This document shows positions 39,414-51,600 of a stretch of 64,000 nt of DNA, one piece after another (position 1 is the stretch's first letter; every line of letters starts with the position of its first letter). The translations under genes and the position numbers were made by a program. Below the pieces are notes generated by a model that searched no databases, had not been told where the DNA came from, and worked only from the letters and a program-made list of their open reading frames with translations. Source of the stretch: Cliona cf. orientalis (Eukaryota; Porifera; Demospongiae; Clionaida; Clionaidae); contig OZ005692.1 in the NCBI GenBank assembly GCA_963930775.1, forward strand, positions 9,095,029 through 9,159,028, in the 5' to 3' direction.

Positions 39414-41462
39414 TTAGTGCACAAAAGAGTTACGGGCAAGTATGTATTCCTTGGATTGAAACGAGTGATACATTTGCTCCAGCTCATGTGTACGGCATTT
39501 TTCAGCTTCGTCACTGTCAAATTTTTCTGCTTTTTGCTTGAGAAATCCATCCCAGCTGAAATTATAGAGTAGAGATTGGACCATCTGCTTTACCTCACTG
39601 ACACCATCTGGCGAGCTGAAATCTACTAGCTGATCGACAAGGCCAACTCTAGCAGCATACTGGGCAGAGATAGGTTGGCATTCTTCGGTGAGCTGTTTCG
39701 ATAAAATATCACCAACTCGACGAGGGAGGGAGTAGGTCCAGTACTCGGAACCATAGAGGCCCATGTGCTGGTAGTAAGGGTGTAGCACAGCATTGGAGTC
39801 GCACCACACCAGATCACCAGCTAGAGGAAGCATGACACCACCTGCTCCAGCTCCACAGCGAATGAAGGATACCACAAGCTTGTCAGTAGTATTGAGAATC
39901 GATTTGGTTACATCGTCAATTGCTTCGATATTTCTAGTAGACTCAATAACTGGATCTGATGCATTATGGATTACATTCAAATGGATGCCATTGGAGAAGC
40001 TGTCTCTTCCACCCATAAGAACGATTGTTTGCACGTCACTTCTCTCCTTGGAGAGATGATTGTAGACGGACTTTAGTCGAATCGCCTGGTCTGTGCTCAT
40101 TGCACCGTTGCAGAAGTCAAAGTGTAAGTATGCAACCCCAAGTGAATCATCGATGCTGTAGTGGATATCTTTCCATGCCGGATTTGCTAGCTCCTCTTGA
40201 GATTTTGGAACGTGTTGCGGGAGATTTTCAACCATCTTTGGAACTGTGGAATGCTTCCTCAATGCTTGCTCTGCTGGCAGTTTGAATGAGCCTTTCTTCT
40301 TCATCTGAGTCACCCAGACAAATTCATCTGGTGTGTTTGTGGCAAACAGGACAGCGCCGTTCATTTTCAACACCATTTGTCCGGGATGAAATTGTGTTTT
40401 CTGAGCATAGTAGTGATCTACCAGATCTGATCCCTCAGCGTAAGCATTATAAAAGAAGTACTGTTCCCCAAAGATGTCTGTCTTAATCCCAGGCTGGCCT
40501 GAAGCAGCATTGATCTTCTGTGCGATCGTCTTTGCTGAATCGTGTTCCCAGGAAAAACCTCGCTGCTTTTGCATTAAAGGTGTCTGCTCATGTCCACGAG
40601 CATTGGGGTAATTCTTCAAACTGATTGGCATAGCCTCTGGATTCTTGAAGCTCTCCAGTGCGTTATCAATTGCATCAATTGCGGCTCTTGTGACATTCGT
40701 GTGGTACAGCTCGGACTTGGTGACTGCATTGCTAAGTGGGAACTCTTTTGTCGACCATATTGCACCAGCATCATAGTCCCCATGTGCCTGAAGGACAGTC
40801 ACTCCCCACCTCTCACTCTCGGGCTTCCAGTCTTCGAATTTAAGCAACGCATAGTCGATGGAGTATGCTCCTCTGTCTCCAACTATTCCCGGATGGACAA
40901 TCCAGCACATGTACTTCTCGTACACTTCAGGTGGAATCTTTTTCGTCAGATATGGGCAAAGGACAAGATCTGGTTGTACCTTTTCCACCACTTTCTCTAT
41001 ATCTCTACTGGAATCAACAGCTGCGATGTTTACGTCATATTCATCTTTTTCTCGCAAATGCATGTAGACAGCATTGGTAAGGCTGTTAACTGAAGTGCTG
41101 ATGAGTAGTATTCTCTTCAGTTGATCTGGGTTTCGATTCAAGATCAACTGGTATCCATCATCTTCTGGTGACATTCTCCATTGATTGATCCTCTTCGCAA
41201 GAGGTTTTTCAGCATTGGTAGTGCGAGCTGCAGCAGTTGCTAGTGACGATTGCATCCTAGGAAGGACGATTGGCAATGGAGTATTATTCATGCAAGTAGC
41301 ACTCCCGTTAGCACGCCGAATGATTGCAGGTACATTCACCACAGTCTTGAAGGTATTGTATGATCTTTTCAAGATTTTGCTAGGCATGCGCACTGAAACA
41401 GGCGTTCGTAGTACTAGTGTCCTTTGCGCTAGAAATCGTCCGTAAGTTGAGGCCAGCGACAT
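39414..41462 (-). CDS. hypX-like: HypX-like protein (formyltransferase-like plus enoyl-CoA-hydratase-like), intronless
   Basis: One uninterrupted exon of 682 codons. Residues 1-115 are extra compared with bacterial HypX/HoxX (about 560 aa); the first 50 are rich in Arg, Ser and Ala with few acids, like a mitochondrial presequence. Residues 116-330 match the formyl-tetrahydrofolate hydrolase/transferase-like half (KRILLISTSVNSLTNAVY, HPGIVGDRG at 190-198, WGVTVLQAHGDYDAGAIW at 219-236). Residues 430-650 match the crotonase half (GGRDSFSNGIHLNVI near 484-498, then RCGAGAGGVMLPLAGDLVWC). In bacteria HypX makes CO from a formyl group via formyl-CoA for NiFe hydrogenase. Animals have no such hydrogenase, so the role here is open; one-carbon or CO chemistry in mitochondria is inference. 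The absence of introns and the bacterial architecture suggest an old transfer, but the presequence, promoter and poly(A) signal show a host gene rather than contamination. Confidence 0.9.
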   Translation of the reverse strand: MSLASTYGRFLAQRTLVLRTPVSVRMPSKILKRSYNTFKTVVNVPAIIRRANGSATCMNNTPLPIVLPRMQSSLATAAARTTNAEKPLAKRINQWRMSPEDDGYQLILNRNPDQLKRILLISTSVNSLTNAVYMHLREKDEYDVNIAAVDSSRDIEKVVEKVQPDLVLCPYLTKKIPPEVYEKYMCWIVHPGIVGDRGAYSIDYALLKFEDWKPESERWGVTVLQAHGDYDAGAIWSTKEFPLSNAVTKSELYHTNVTRAAIDAIDNALESFKNPEAMPISLKNYPNARGHEQTPLMQKQRGFSWEHDSAKTIAQKINAASGQPGIKTDIFGEQYFFYNAYAEGSDLVDHYYAQKTQFHPGQMVLKMNGAVLFATNTPDEFVWVTQMKKKGSFKLPAEQALRKHSTVPKMVENLPQHVPKSQEELANPAWKDIHYSIDDSLGVAYLHFDFCNGAMSTDQAIRLKSVYNHLSKERSDVQTIVLMGGRDSFSNGIHLNVIHNASDPVIESTRNIEAIDDVTKSILNTTDKLVVSFIRCGAGAGGVMLPLAGDLVWCDSNAVLHPYYQHMGLYGSEYWTYSLPRRVGDILSKQLTEECQPISAQYAARVGLVDQLVDFSSPDGVSEVKQMVQSLLYNFSWDGFLKQKAEKFDSDEAEKCRTHELEQMYHSFQSKEYILARNSFVH

Positions 41463-41548
41463 GGTTGTGGCGGTTTAAGGAGGGCTGGTGGCTGCGATAG
41501 ATCGAATCAGACTTGCACGATTGTGAGCTCGCTTCGTGCAGTTGCTCG

Positions 41549-41570
41549 AATTTATACCTGCGCATGCGCT
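41549..41570 (-). promoter_or_regulatory. TATA box with adjoining NRF-1-like palindrome
   Basis: On the minus strand TATAAATT (41556-41549) lies about 87 bp above the ATG of the HypX-like gene. Two bases upstream is the palindrome-like GCGCATGCGCA (41559-41570), matching the NRF-1 consensus known from nuclear genes for mitochondrial proteins. That link fits the presequence but is inference. Confidence 0.5.
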
Positions 41571-42614
41571 GCGCGACTTGGACTGTGGACTCGAATATTT
41601 GGATTGGATTTCCTCGGAACTGAAAGTCGAACGGCTTTTCGACTGAAGTGTGAAAGAATTGATATTCAGCGCTAGAATTCACCACCTCTTGGAGAATAAT
41701 AGCTAGTGTTAGCTCCACCATAATACAGCTTGTAAGTGGATCCTTCTGGATAGATCTAGAAAGTAGGACAGCTTTTTGCTGCTTTTCAGCAATTTCTTCA
41801 TGAAATTCTGCAAATCTGCATCATTGCAGGTGGATTAGCTGCTACAGTTATCCTTTGACCTAACACCATTATTTGTTCACTACACCTTTGAAGTGATATC
41901 ATAGTCCAAGATGATATCCAGAATAAAAATTATTACTGGGTGATCATTTAATCTTGTGACTAGATGTGTTGTGTGCATACTCCCAATAATTTAAAGACAG
42001 AAACCACAATTTTGTCAAATGTATGTGGTCGTTCCATGAGTCATAATATTATTTCTACATGATTATTCTATACCCTTGAAGTATCATAATACCCTAAATA
42101 TATTGAAGTGTGGCTCATGCAGGGCTATGGCCCCACGCAATGTGGTATCATCTCATCAATGGATTGTGGACTAATGCCTACTACTCTACACTTCAAATCA
42201 AAGTTCTAAATTTAATAATTGCATGAGCAAGATTGCAGTTACTGCTATGATGTAATATGGCCAATTCCTATATTTCCATCCATAATTTAATTTTATTAGC
42301 TGCATATGTAATTTTCAGTTAGCAATAGCCCTTTCAAACACATTAATTACTGAGGTTACCAGGGTACATTCCCACTGTTTACAAAGAGTGCACCAGACAG
42401 GAAGTCCACGCCTGATGCCACAGCACACAATGTCACGCATATGCATACCAAAGATTTCCTGTTTAAGTCACATAGTTAGTATCAGTAACAGTAGCTGTAG
42501 CTACACTGGCATCATGCAGTAGCAATAGCTGTAGCTAGGAGTATTCAAAGTTGTCTTACACTGTCGGTCTGATCACTAGAACTAGCAAGTTGAACTTCTA
42601 AGGTTTCATTGGCC
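41571..42614. other. Intergenic region between divergent HypX-like and GABA-B-like A genes
   Basis: About 1 kb of AT-rich sequence containing the promoters of two divergent genes. No exon or clear repeat was recognised, and no TATA box was identified for the plus-strand gene. Confidence 0.5.
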
Positions 42615-45600
42615 ATGAATCAACAGTTACTGATACTTCTGCTCAGTTTGTTCTGTGTTGGGGAGTCAGTTCACAACCTGACTTTCATGTTTGTGACATC
42701 TTTTGGTCAGTCTGGATTCAATGCATCTGGAGTGGTACCAGCTGCTGACATAGCACTTGAGGACATCAACAGCCATCCTGATGTTCTCCAAGGCTACCAC
42801 CTCATGTACGATAAAGTGAGAGACTCACAGGTAGGAAATAATTGTTATGCTAGCACGATACTGACTGGCATCCTCAACTATTAAGTTAGCAGCTACTTGA
42901 TTTATTGCAATAGGCTATAGTATATTATGTACTAGTCTTGTGATCATATATATAATTCTAAGCTTATGTATAGCTCTTAGCTTATGTATAGCTCTTAATT
43001 TGATAGCATGAGCTTGCCTTGAGGTGCCCCACTCCCCACACGTGCCACACCACCCCCAAACCAATCCACTGCATGGACATGCACAGGCATGAAGCAGGTC
43101 AAGCATGCACTCATGGATTAATGTCAACTTTTCCATACAGTGTCATCGTGGGAGATCCTTGGACGCATTCTTCCAGGGAATTTTCATGGAGAGTCCTACA
43201 AAGTTGGCAATTGTTGGATGTGGGTGTTCCGTGGCCACTGAACCTGTGGCTGAAATCAGTCACCAGTGGAACATATCACAGGTATGTAAACAAGATGTGG
43301 GTGATTAAGGGTTGAACTATGGGTTCACGTACTACAGATCGTGGATCAATGAATGGGCATTTTGTTATTTTTTGTACAGTCCATTTAACAGCACCAGGAC
43401 TACTTAATACTGCATGTATACAATCATACTAGCTACATGTTTACTGCATGTAGTTTCCATAAGAGATACAAAGCTACATAAGTTTGCTATAGTACGTATA
43501 ATAATTTTATCATACGAGTACAAACACTCACATCAAAAGAATTATGCTCTGCCTACTGCATGATTAAATCAACCATAGTAATTATTATTATTATGATGAT
43601 GTGTGTATCGGTCTGATACTATGCAATAGTATCCGGCTAAATTGAGATGACGTCATGATCACATGGCAAGCTTAGCATGATGTGGGAGTGCGAGATTTGG
43701 CCATGATTTGGTATCATTGTGACCGATACCTCCACCTGTTTCCCTGGCTAAGCAATAGCTGTGCTATGCTATAGCTGATTTCTCGTATTACATGAGTCGT
43801 ACAATATAATGCCAATTTTGGCCAAAGAAGCAGGTGTTCATGTGCAGGCAAATAACATAATATAACATAATATTACCTACTAGCTAGTAGTAGCTTGACC
43901 TTAAATATGCACCTACTAATATCAGTGTCTCTTCAGATATCTTATGCATCCAGCTCAGCTGTATTGAGTGACAGAAGCAAGTACAAGTCATTCTTTAGAA
44001 ACACTTTCAACATGCAAATCATTGCTCCAGCCTTGCGCTCTGCCGTGTCTCACTTCAACTGGACTAGGATTGCCCTACTTACTCAGGATGAAGGGCTATT
44101 CACAGGGGTATGTATATCACAGCAACTCTCTATTCATAATGGTATATATGTTTGTTGTGCAATAATAATATTATGCCAGGTTTCTTTATGATCCTATGCA
44201 TCTTTCAATTTATGTGGAAGTCAATGAGATGTCTGATATTACGCTATAGCTACTATGACAGCACTGAATAGCATTCAGTTTGTATATAGCTGTAACTAAT
44301 AGACCTTGAATGTTAGCTTTAGAACGAACAATGATCATGTCTGTATTCTTTGGTAATGCTATGTATACAGACGGAATCTGACGTAAGAGAGGAATTTAAT
44401 CATGCTCGGATTGAGGTGGACAGCCGCATATTTTCAACAAACGATAATCCGACCACTGTCATAGAGGATTTATTTGTGAGTCAGCAGTCCTTACAATAAT
44501 ATTTTTTTTTTTTTTTTTTTTCAAGGCGACCTGAACACTAAGCAGAAAAAAAATTGTCCAAAAACCACCATATAATCGAGCTGGGTGCATAGTGGAACCA
44601 TACAATGCAAGCAGGCAGCCTAAATTTCAATTTTTTAAAAATTTGGTAAAGGTCGTCACGTTTATGTGCGCGCGTGGCCACGCCCCTCACGTAGCGCGTG
44701 GGCGGAAACATTGCAAACGCATGGCTTCCCTGTACAAACATATGGGGAAACTTCAAAGGGCCGTAACTTTGATTCTAAGACGTGAATCAAAATTCCTGAA
44801 GGTCAAATCTCTGCATTCGATCCATTCTGCGCGCCGGTGCAAAAATTATGTCCCCAAGTGCTCCCAGTTCCCCCCTGAATTAATTAATTAAAAATCTTTT
44901 TTTTTTTTCTACTTAGTGTTTAATTTTTTTTTTTCAAGCTAACCACACACTAAGATAAAAGAATTGTAACAAGTCGTACTTAATTAAATAAGATGTTCAA
45001 ATGTCAGGTACTTACACTACCCTAATGGCAACACAGCCACAGGTGAGTCTTATGTATGTTGTTTTTTTTTTTGTTTTTTTTTTTTTTTTCAAGCTACCGT
45101 GCACACTAAGCAGAAAAAAAAGAGCGGCACATAATTAGCAATGTGCATATATACTAGGCTCACATAATACTTCTATGTGCAATAAGTAGTGAATGTCTGA
45201 CGTATAGTGTATATTATGGTTATTAGTGCTGATCATTGTCCAGAAAACCACATAATACACCTAGGATGCACAGTAGAGCCATACAAAGCAAGCAAACAAC
45301 CTATACTCCAATTTTGAGAAAGTTTCTAAATAACGCACACCACGGGAATTCCCCGTTTTTCACGTAGCGCGTGGGCGGAAAACATTGCAAACGTATGGCT
45401 TCCCTATACAAACATATGGAAAACTTTAAAGGGCCGTAACTTTAATTCTAAGGTGTGAATTAAAATTCCGCTTCCAAGAAATTTCCAGGTATGATCCATT
45501 CTGCGTGCTCATATGAATAGTTTGTCGCAAATAGCTTCCCAGAGTCTTAAACATTATTTACATTAAATCTTTTTTTTTTTTCTACTTAGTGTGTAATTTT

Positions 45601-48600
45601 TCTCTATAATAATTTATGTACAGGATGCACAAAGGACACATGAATAGCCAGAGGCTAATACAATGCATGTACCCTACTTTACACTAATATTTGGATTTAG
45701 ATCTGGTTCTGCATGCTATTGGGGTCCATCTGGAGGTGTTTCTTGTATTGATCTGTAGCCCGGGTGTCCCTTCCACGACATCAAAGTACACATCAGCAGT
45801 CTGGGGGATCACAAGATCTTCATCAACTTCCTCCTCTGAGCTACTAGCACTATTACTGTGACGGGTAGTATGGCTCTGTCGTAAAGGATGGTTAGGAGGG
45901 AACCTACGTAACACGCAGGGAGGTAATTGAGGACGTTTCTTCCGCCTGCCGACCACAGGTGTCCAACCAGACGTGTTGCTTGAATCTTCAAAACGTACAC
46001 CAGCTTGACCATCTCGCAACTCAAAGTTAACATTGGAGCAGGCAGTCAGGTCAACTCCATTTTCAGATTCGGAAATAGATGGTGCAAAATCAGTGGGAGC
46101 AAGTGAAGGGGTTGACTTACTTAGTCTACTGCCTGAACACTGGCTAGGTAGTGCATCTTGGGTTGGCATCATTAAGAGCCGTGAAGGGGAAGCCTATCCT
46201 TGGGGTACCAAGGCATAGATTCTCTCTGCTAGTACACCTGGGTTCCTACAATGTGTGTGCATATGTGTGTGATACACTGATTGAGTGAGAAGATCTTGGT
46301 CAGACCCCTCGTGTAGTCCTCACAATTGTGAAAGAATTCCATAATAAAAGCTACTTGCACGATCTTTAAGTGGAAAGGTGCATTACATGTGTATTACACT
46401 AGTTCCATACTTACCAGCTTCGGAAAGTAGTAGGAATGACAGTCACAGGCATGATGCGGACAAATAGAAAGGGGGTCCCAAACATCTGTGGGCGTGGTTA
46501 TATGCCATATAAGCGCATATCCTTTATTAAGCGCATACTGTCGTTCCGTTTACCGCTATAAGCGCATGCGCTTATTAACCAGAGTTTACGGTATCACTTG
46601 TGTATCACCCCAATTACTGGTAGATAACTATTTTGTTGGTAGTTGACCTCTGCTCATCATTGGCCCACTTTATGATGATCCAACCCCTTCCCATAGCCGG
46701 CAAATTGCCTATAAAAACTTTGGTTGCTAAGCAACTACCAACACAAATGTACATGCATAATGTACACACACTCACCTACATGTACACACACGTGCATACA
46801 CACCTGTCTTCACACATATACACTCTGCGCACTGCTACACCACTGGGCAGGACTCACTATTCCTTTGTGTCCGGTATACCTCGAATGCATACTTTCTGTC
46901 AGACGACCCTTACCATTTAGCATAGGAGGGTTGTGACGGACAGACGGACGGATAAAAAATCGCCAAACGATTGCAATAACCCCTCCGCCTACGCTTTGCA
47001 GCGAGGGTTAATAAAAGCTACATGCACAATCTTTAAGTGGACAGGTACATTGTGTGTGTATTATACTAGTCCCATACTTACCAGCTTCAGAAAATAGTAA
47101 TGACAGTCACAGGCACAAATCGAAAGGGGGTTCCTACAGCAGTGAAGAGGCGGCCAGTTGGGAGTGTCCATGCCTATCGGTCTGATGACAGCGGGTATGA
47201 CATCCTCATGCTCACCTGGATAAGCAAAAGATTGTGAAGGTGAAGAACATACTTGTACATGTACGTATACTAAGCGTAGGGGAAGTACATACATGTACAT
47301 ACATGTACACAAGTGATGCCTTTTCATAAAAATTATGTTTACATGCACAATAATATTATTCTATGTATGTACATGTACATGCCACATACATACACCACTC
47401 ACATGTCCACTTATAATAGAGATCCAGCCAGATGAAGTTGTAGCCAATAGAATCAATGGAACACCCCTGGGTGACGATGCTGTTTGTCAATAAACTGGCA
47501 GCTATAGATTGTTATACACGAGTGCATGTAAAGTGGTGGAGGAAGATGCTCCAGGTCGCCATCAACCTTTTATATCACTTATAAGACGTCAGCATTGCAA
47601 GGGCAGCGATCAATGAAACACCCCATCAGGCTCTGATATCAATAGCCTACCGAGATCCACCACCGTCTTGGAGTTGCTATAGAAGGGTTGCTATGGAGAA
47701 GGGGTGGAAATGGACTGACTGTTGTGTATGCAGTGATAGAACACCAGGAGATAAAGTGATGGCACACCAGTGACACTACTGCTGTAGTACCATTGTGCTA
47801 CCTGTAGCACCAAGCCTAACCTTGTTCCCAGGCACTTCAAGAAGAGGAGGAGAAAGGGCCTGATACATACTGCACGCGCATGCGCTGGGGTCTCCATAGC
47901 GTCTGGTCACGTTACCATAGTGATCATTCGCGGGTTCTGCATGACGTACAGTTCTATGGAAAGTATACAATAGTATCTGATTATCATTTTTCTGGGGTCC
48001 CCCGTCGCATGCGCATACAATGTGTATCAGGCCCTTTCTCCTCCTTTTGAAGGGCCTGGGTACGAGGCTACACCAAGCCCTCCCTCTACCAGGGTTTGAG
48101 GCCTATCACACCAAAGGAACTACCATAGCTACTTAGCCACGTTATTACTAGTCTAGCTAGCTACATCCCCATGCATACTTACACTGTACTGAACGAGCTG
48201 ATACTTTCTAGATATTAAATTCCTCACTGTGTGACACTGCTGTCACCTGTGGCTCTCCATTAGATGCTCTAGTCATCGAGCACCAATCATAACAAATACT
48301 ACTGCTTATGATACTTAAAGTTTCTACTTCGTACACGCACGCACACATCCTATTCGCGATTTATGATCAAACTAGCTTACCTTCCATTGGCTTTTCTCGT
48401 TACAAAGTAGAGGATCGCTTCAGTTGACGACCATCGGTACCGTTCTTCTTGCCCAATGTTGCTTCCAAGCCTTTCCATAGGCTTCGTTCTCTCCTTCTTC
48501 CACCGCTATGAGCAACGGAACACGTCTACCACGCCAACAAACTTGACCTCATTCTCCTAGGTGCCACCTCAGAGCTCGATTATTGCATTTTTCAATTTAG

Positions 48601-51600
48601 GTGGGCGTTACCGTACGCGGAACGTCATAGCATGCGATCGAAATTGTACTGGCGCTATGCACGTACGTACAAATAGGGGCTTTCCCCACGGCTCTAAAAC
48701 AACAAATATGGCATTTTCTCAGATGTGAAAGTGAAATTTAAAGTTTTGATACATTTCATTTTCTTTATTTCTTCCATTCTTCACCTGCATATAAAAATTA
48801 TTGCATAATATTGTTCCATACGCCCCAAGAATTATTTATTTACATTACATTACATTACTCATATGGAAATTCTTTTATCTTAGTGTGTAACAAGGCGACC
48901 TGAACACTAAGCAGAAAAAAAATTGTCTAAAAACCACCATATAACCGAGCTGGGTGCATAGTGGAACCATACAATGCAAGCAGGCAGCCTATACATTAAT
49001 TTTGACCAAAGTGGGTAATGGTCGTCACGTTGATGTGCGCGCGTGGCCCCACCCCTCACGTACAGCGTGGGCGGAAAACATTGCAACTGCATGGCTTCCT
49101 ATACAAACATATGGGAAAACTTCAAAGGGCCATAACTTTAATTCTAAGGCGTGAATCAAAAATCTGTCCGGTCAAATCTCTAGTTTCGACCCATTCTGCG
49201 TGCCCATGTAAAAATTATCCCCCCAAGTGCTCCCAAATCCCCCACGAATTAGATTATTTATTTAAATTTGCTTTTTTTTTCTACTTAGTGTTTAATTTTT
49301 TTTTCTATAACATTTTTGCATCTAGACGCAAGGATACATACAATAGCTTCTATGCTAATACATGGTATGCACCCTACTAATTATATGTATACTACAGTTA
49401 AGACTTCAGTTTGGCTCTTGTGCGTGCTGCAATAGGGGTCCAGGATCTGGTGCTCCTTGTGCACACGTGGAGGCCAGGCTTTCCATCAACAATTGAGAAA
49501 TTGACTGTTGCATGGTCTGGGATTGTCAAACTGTATATTATATATTAAAACATTTATCGAGTAATAATACCATAATACCGTAAATTTGGAAATTTTCGTT
49601 GTAAAAATATTTTTGTAGTCGATGGCGGCTACGAAAATTAATCTTACGAAAATTAGCATGCACTATTAGCGCTAGTGCGGTAAGGGGTCGTTCCTATTAT
49701 CATATGAAAGTTTCTTTACACGAAAATTTCTAGATCTACAGTATATATCGTAGTTAATCGAATACAATGTATGATCCAATCTAACGTAAGAAATTAGCAT
49801 TTTACAAATTCTCTTAACGTATATATATATGGAGCGATTGACGACCTTTACCAGAAAAGCACACGTTTTTCAAAATTGAAATTATCTTTTTTTCCATACG
49901 TAGTATTAGATATAAGTAGGGTATAGTCTAACAGAAAAGGCTCATGGGTGGCCGGTGCACTGTCTTGCCTTGAGCTCAAACTGGAGGGTGGGGGTCACTA
50001 TTAAGTACACAAAGTAAACAGTATGAAATAATAATAATATTTACTATTATCATAAACTAGTGTAGTAACCGTAACATTACTCCGTACTCACAGCAAGATG
50101 ACCTGGACTATCGAGTGTTCTTTATTAACAGCTTTGCTGACAAAGCAAGAGAAATCATCTGCTATGTGAGTAACTCATTGAGTTTTATCAAGCCATAGTT
50201 AAATTTTAGCATCAAACTTTGTGTGTACACACACTGTCAGGCTCAGAAACGCAATTACACTTACCCTCGATATGCTTGGATATTGTATGACTGGTATGCT
50301 GAGGAGTGGTGGACTACAGGAGATCCTATTGACTGCAGTGATGGTGACTTGAGGAGATTTCTAGACAGGGCAGTCACCGTACAGTTGCCTGAGTTTGGTA
50401 ATGGAACCACTACCATCGGAACTGTAAGTCTATTCAGCAAACTGATTAATAATTACTGTATAGCCGGAAATATTGGCGGGAATTGAATTTGGCGGTTGAG
50501 CCCAAAATCGCTATTGCAAGAATATTAGCGGATTTAAATTTGACGGTTCGGTACGGGATCGCCATACATAATATTATGTAATATACGAGTAGGAAGTTTT
50601 TTGGCGGATTTTAATTTGGTGGTTATAACATAGACCACCAAACTGCCAAATTTAATTCCCCGCCAATTAAAGAAAATGTATGTGGTATTATTCTTACAAC
50701 ATGCAAATGTTCGATGGTAACAGTATACTTGTGATGTACTATATATAGGTTGTTAGTAGCATATGCAGTACCACTATCTTGTGTTGATTTCAGAAATTGA
50801 CGGGATTCACAGAAAAATACGAAGAGAGGGCAAGGAATGAGAGCTATTCCATCATCAACCAAGCTTACAAGCTTTATGATGTGCTGTGGATACTGGCATT
50901 GGCACTGGACAGCACTGATGCTATGATCAAGGAAGAGAGTAACGTCACCATGATGACCGACTGTGAAAATGCAAATGGGGCGCTGGTTCCACTGGAAGAT
51001 TTTGATTATTCAAACGAGCTGATGGGGTGTGTGATTCGGTGGAATATCCAGCAAACTCGTCATTTCTATGGATTAACAGTCAGTAAAAGTTTGGTTGTGC
51101 ATTGTATATAACATAATATTATTTATATGACCTGCATGCTATGAGAAAAGCTAGGGGCTATTAGGAGTCCGTGTATGGGTGGTGGTATGAAAAAAAATCT
51201 GTTTGTGTGATATCCAACTTACTTTCTACAGAACTAGTAGTACCAGTAGTAGTAACATTAATAGTATCGGTATATAACAAATACAGAGCAGAGTTACATG
51301 CACAGTACATTACTCCACACATAAAACAAGCTACATACTACAAATTTTGAATATAGACGATTACTATGCGTGACTCTACCACTTTAATTAGGCAATGCTG
51401 TCTATCTATCCTTTGTAGGGACGTGTTTTATTTGATGAAGCTGGAACACGCATACATACTCAAGTTTTCTTTCGGCAGTACCAAGTACAAGGTATCTAAA
51501 TTTCACCATGCTATGCACCATTAATTTCTTTTAATGGGGTTGTTGGGTGAAGAAGGGCATTATAGTGAACTAATCAAAGCCAGCTGCCACATTAAATTTT

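Larger units (their letters stand above)
44945..48888. mobile_element. Candidate 3.94-kb element bounded by perfect 21-bp inverted repeats
   Basis: Positions 44945-44965 and 48868-48888 are exact reverse complements and begin with ACACACTAAG, resembling the ends of the neighbouring MITEs. Between them lie MITE copy 2 and the antisense spliced gene at 45.7-48.5 kb. No target-site duplication or recognisable transposase was found, so this may be a composite or gene-carrying element, or the ends of two separate insertions. Confidence 0.45.

Noticed and set aside
40590-41093. 167-codon plus-strand ORF
   Set aside because: Antisense shadow of the HypX-like coding exon.
44538-49092. Similar minus-strand ORFs at 44538-44756 and 48907-49092
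   Set aside because: They are similar only because they lie in two copies of the same MITE; no domain is present.
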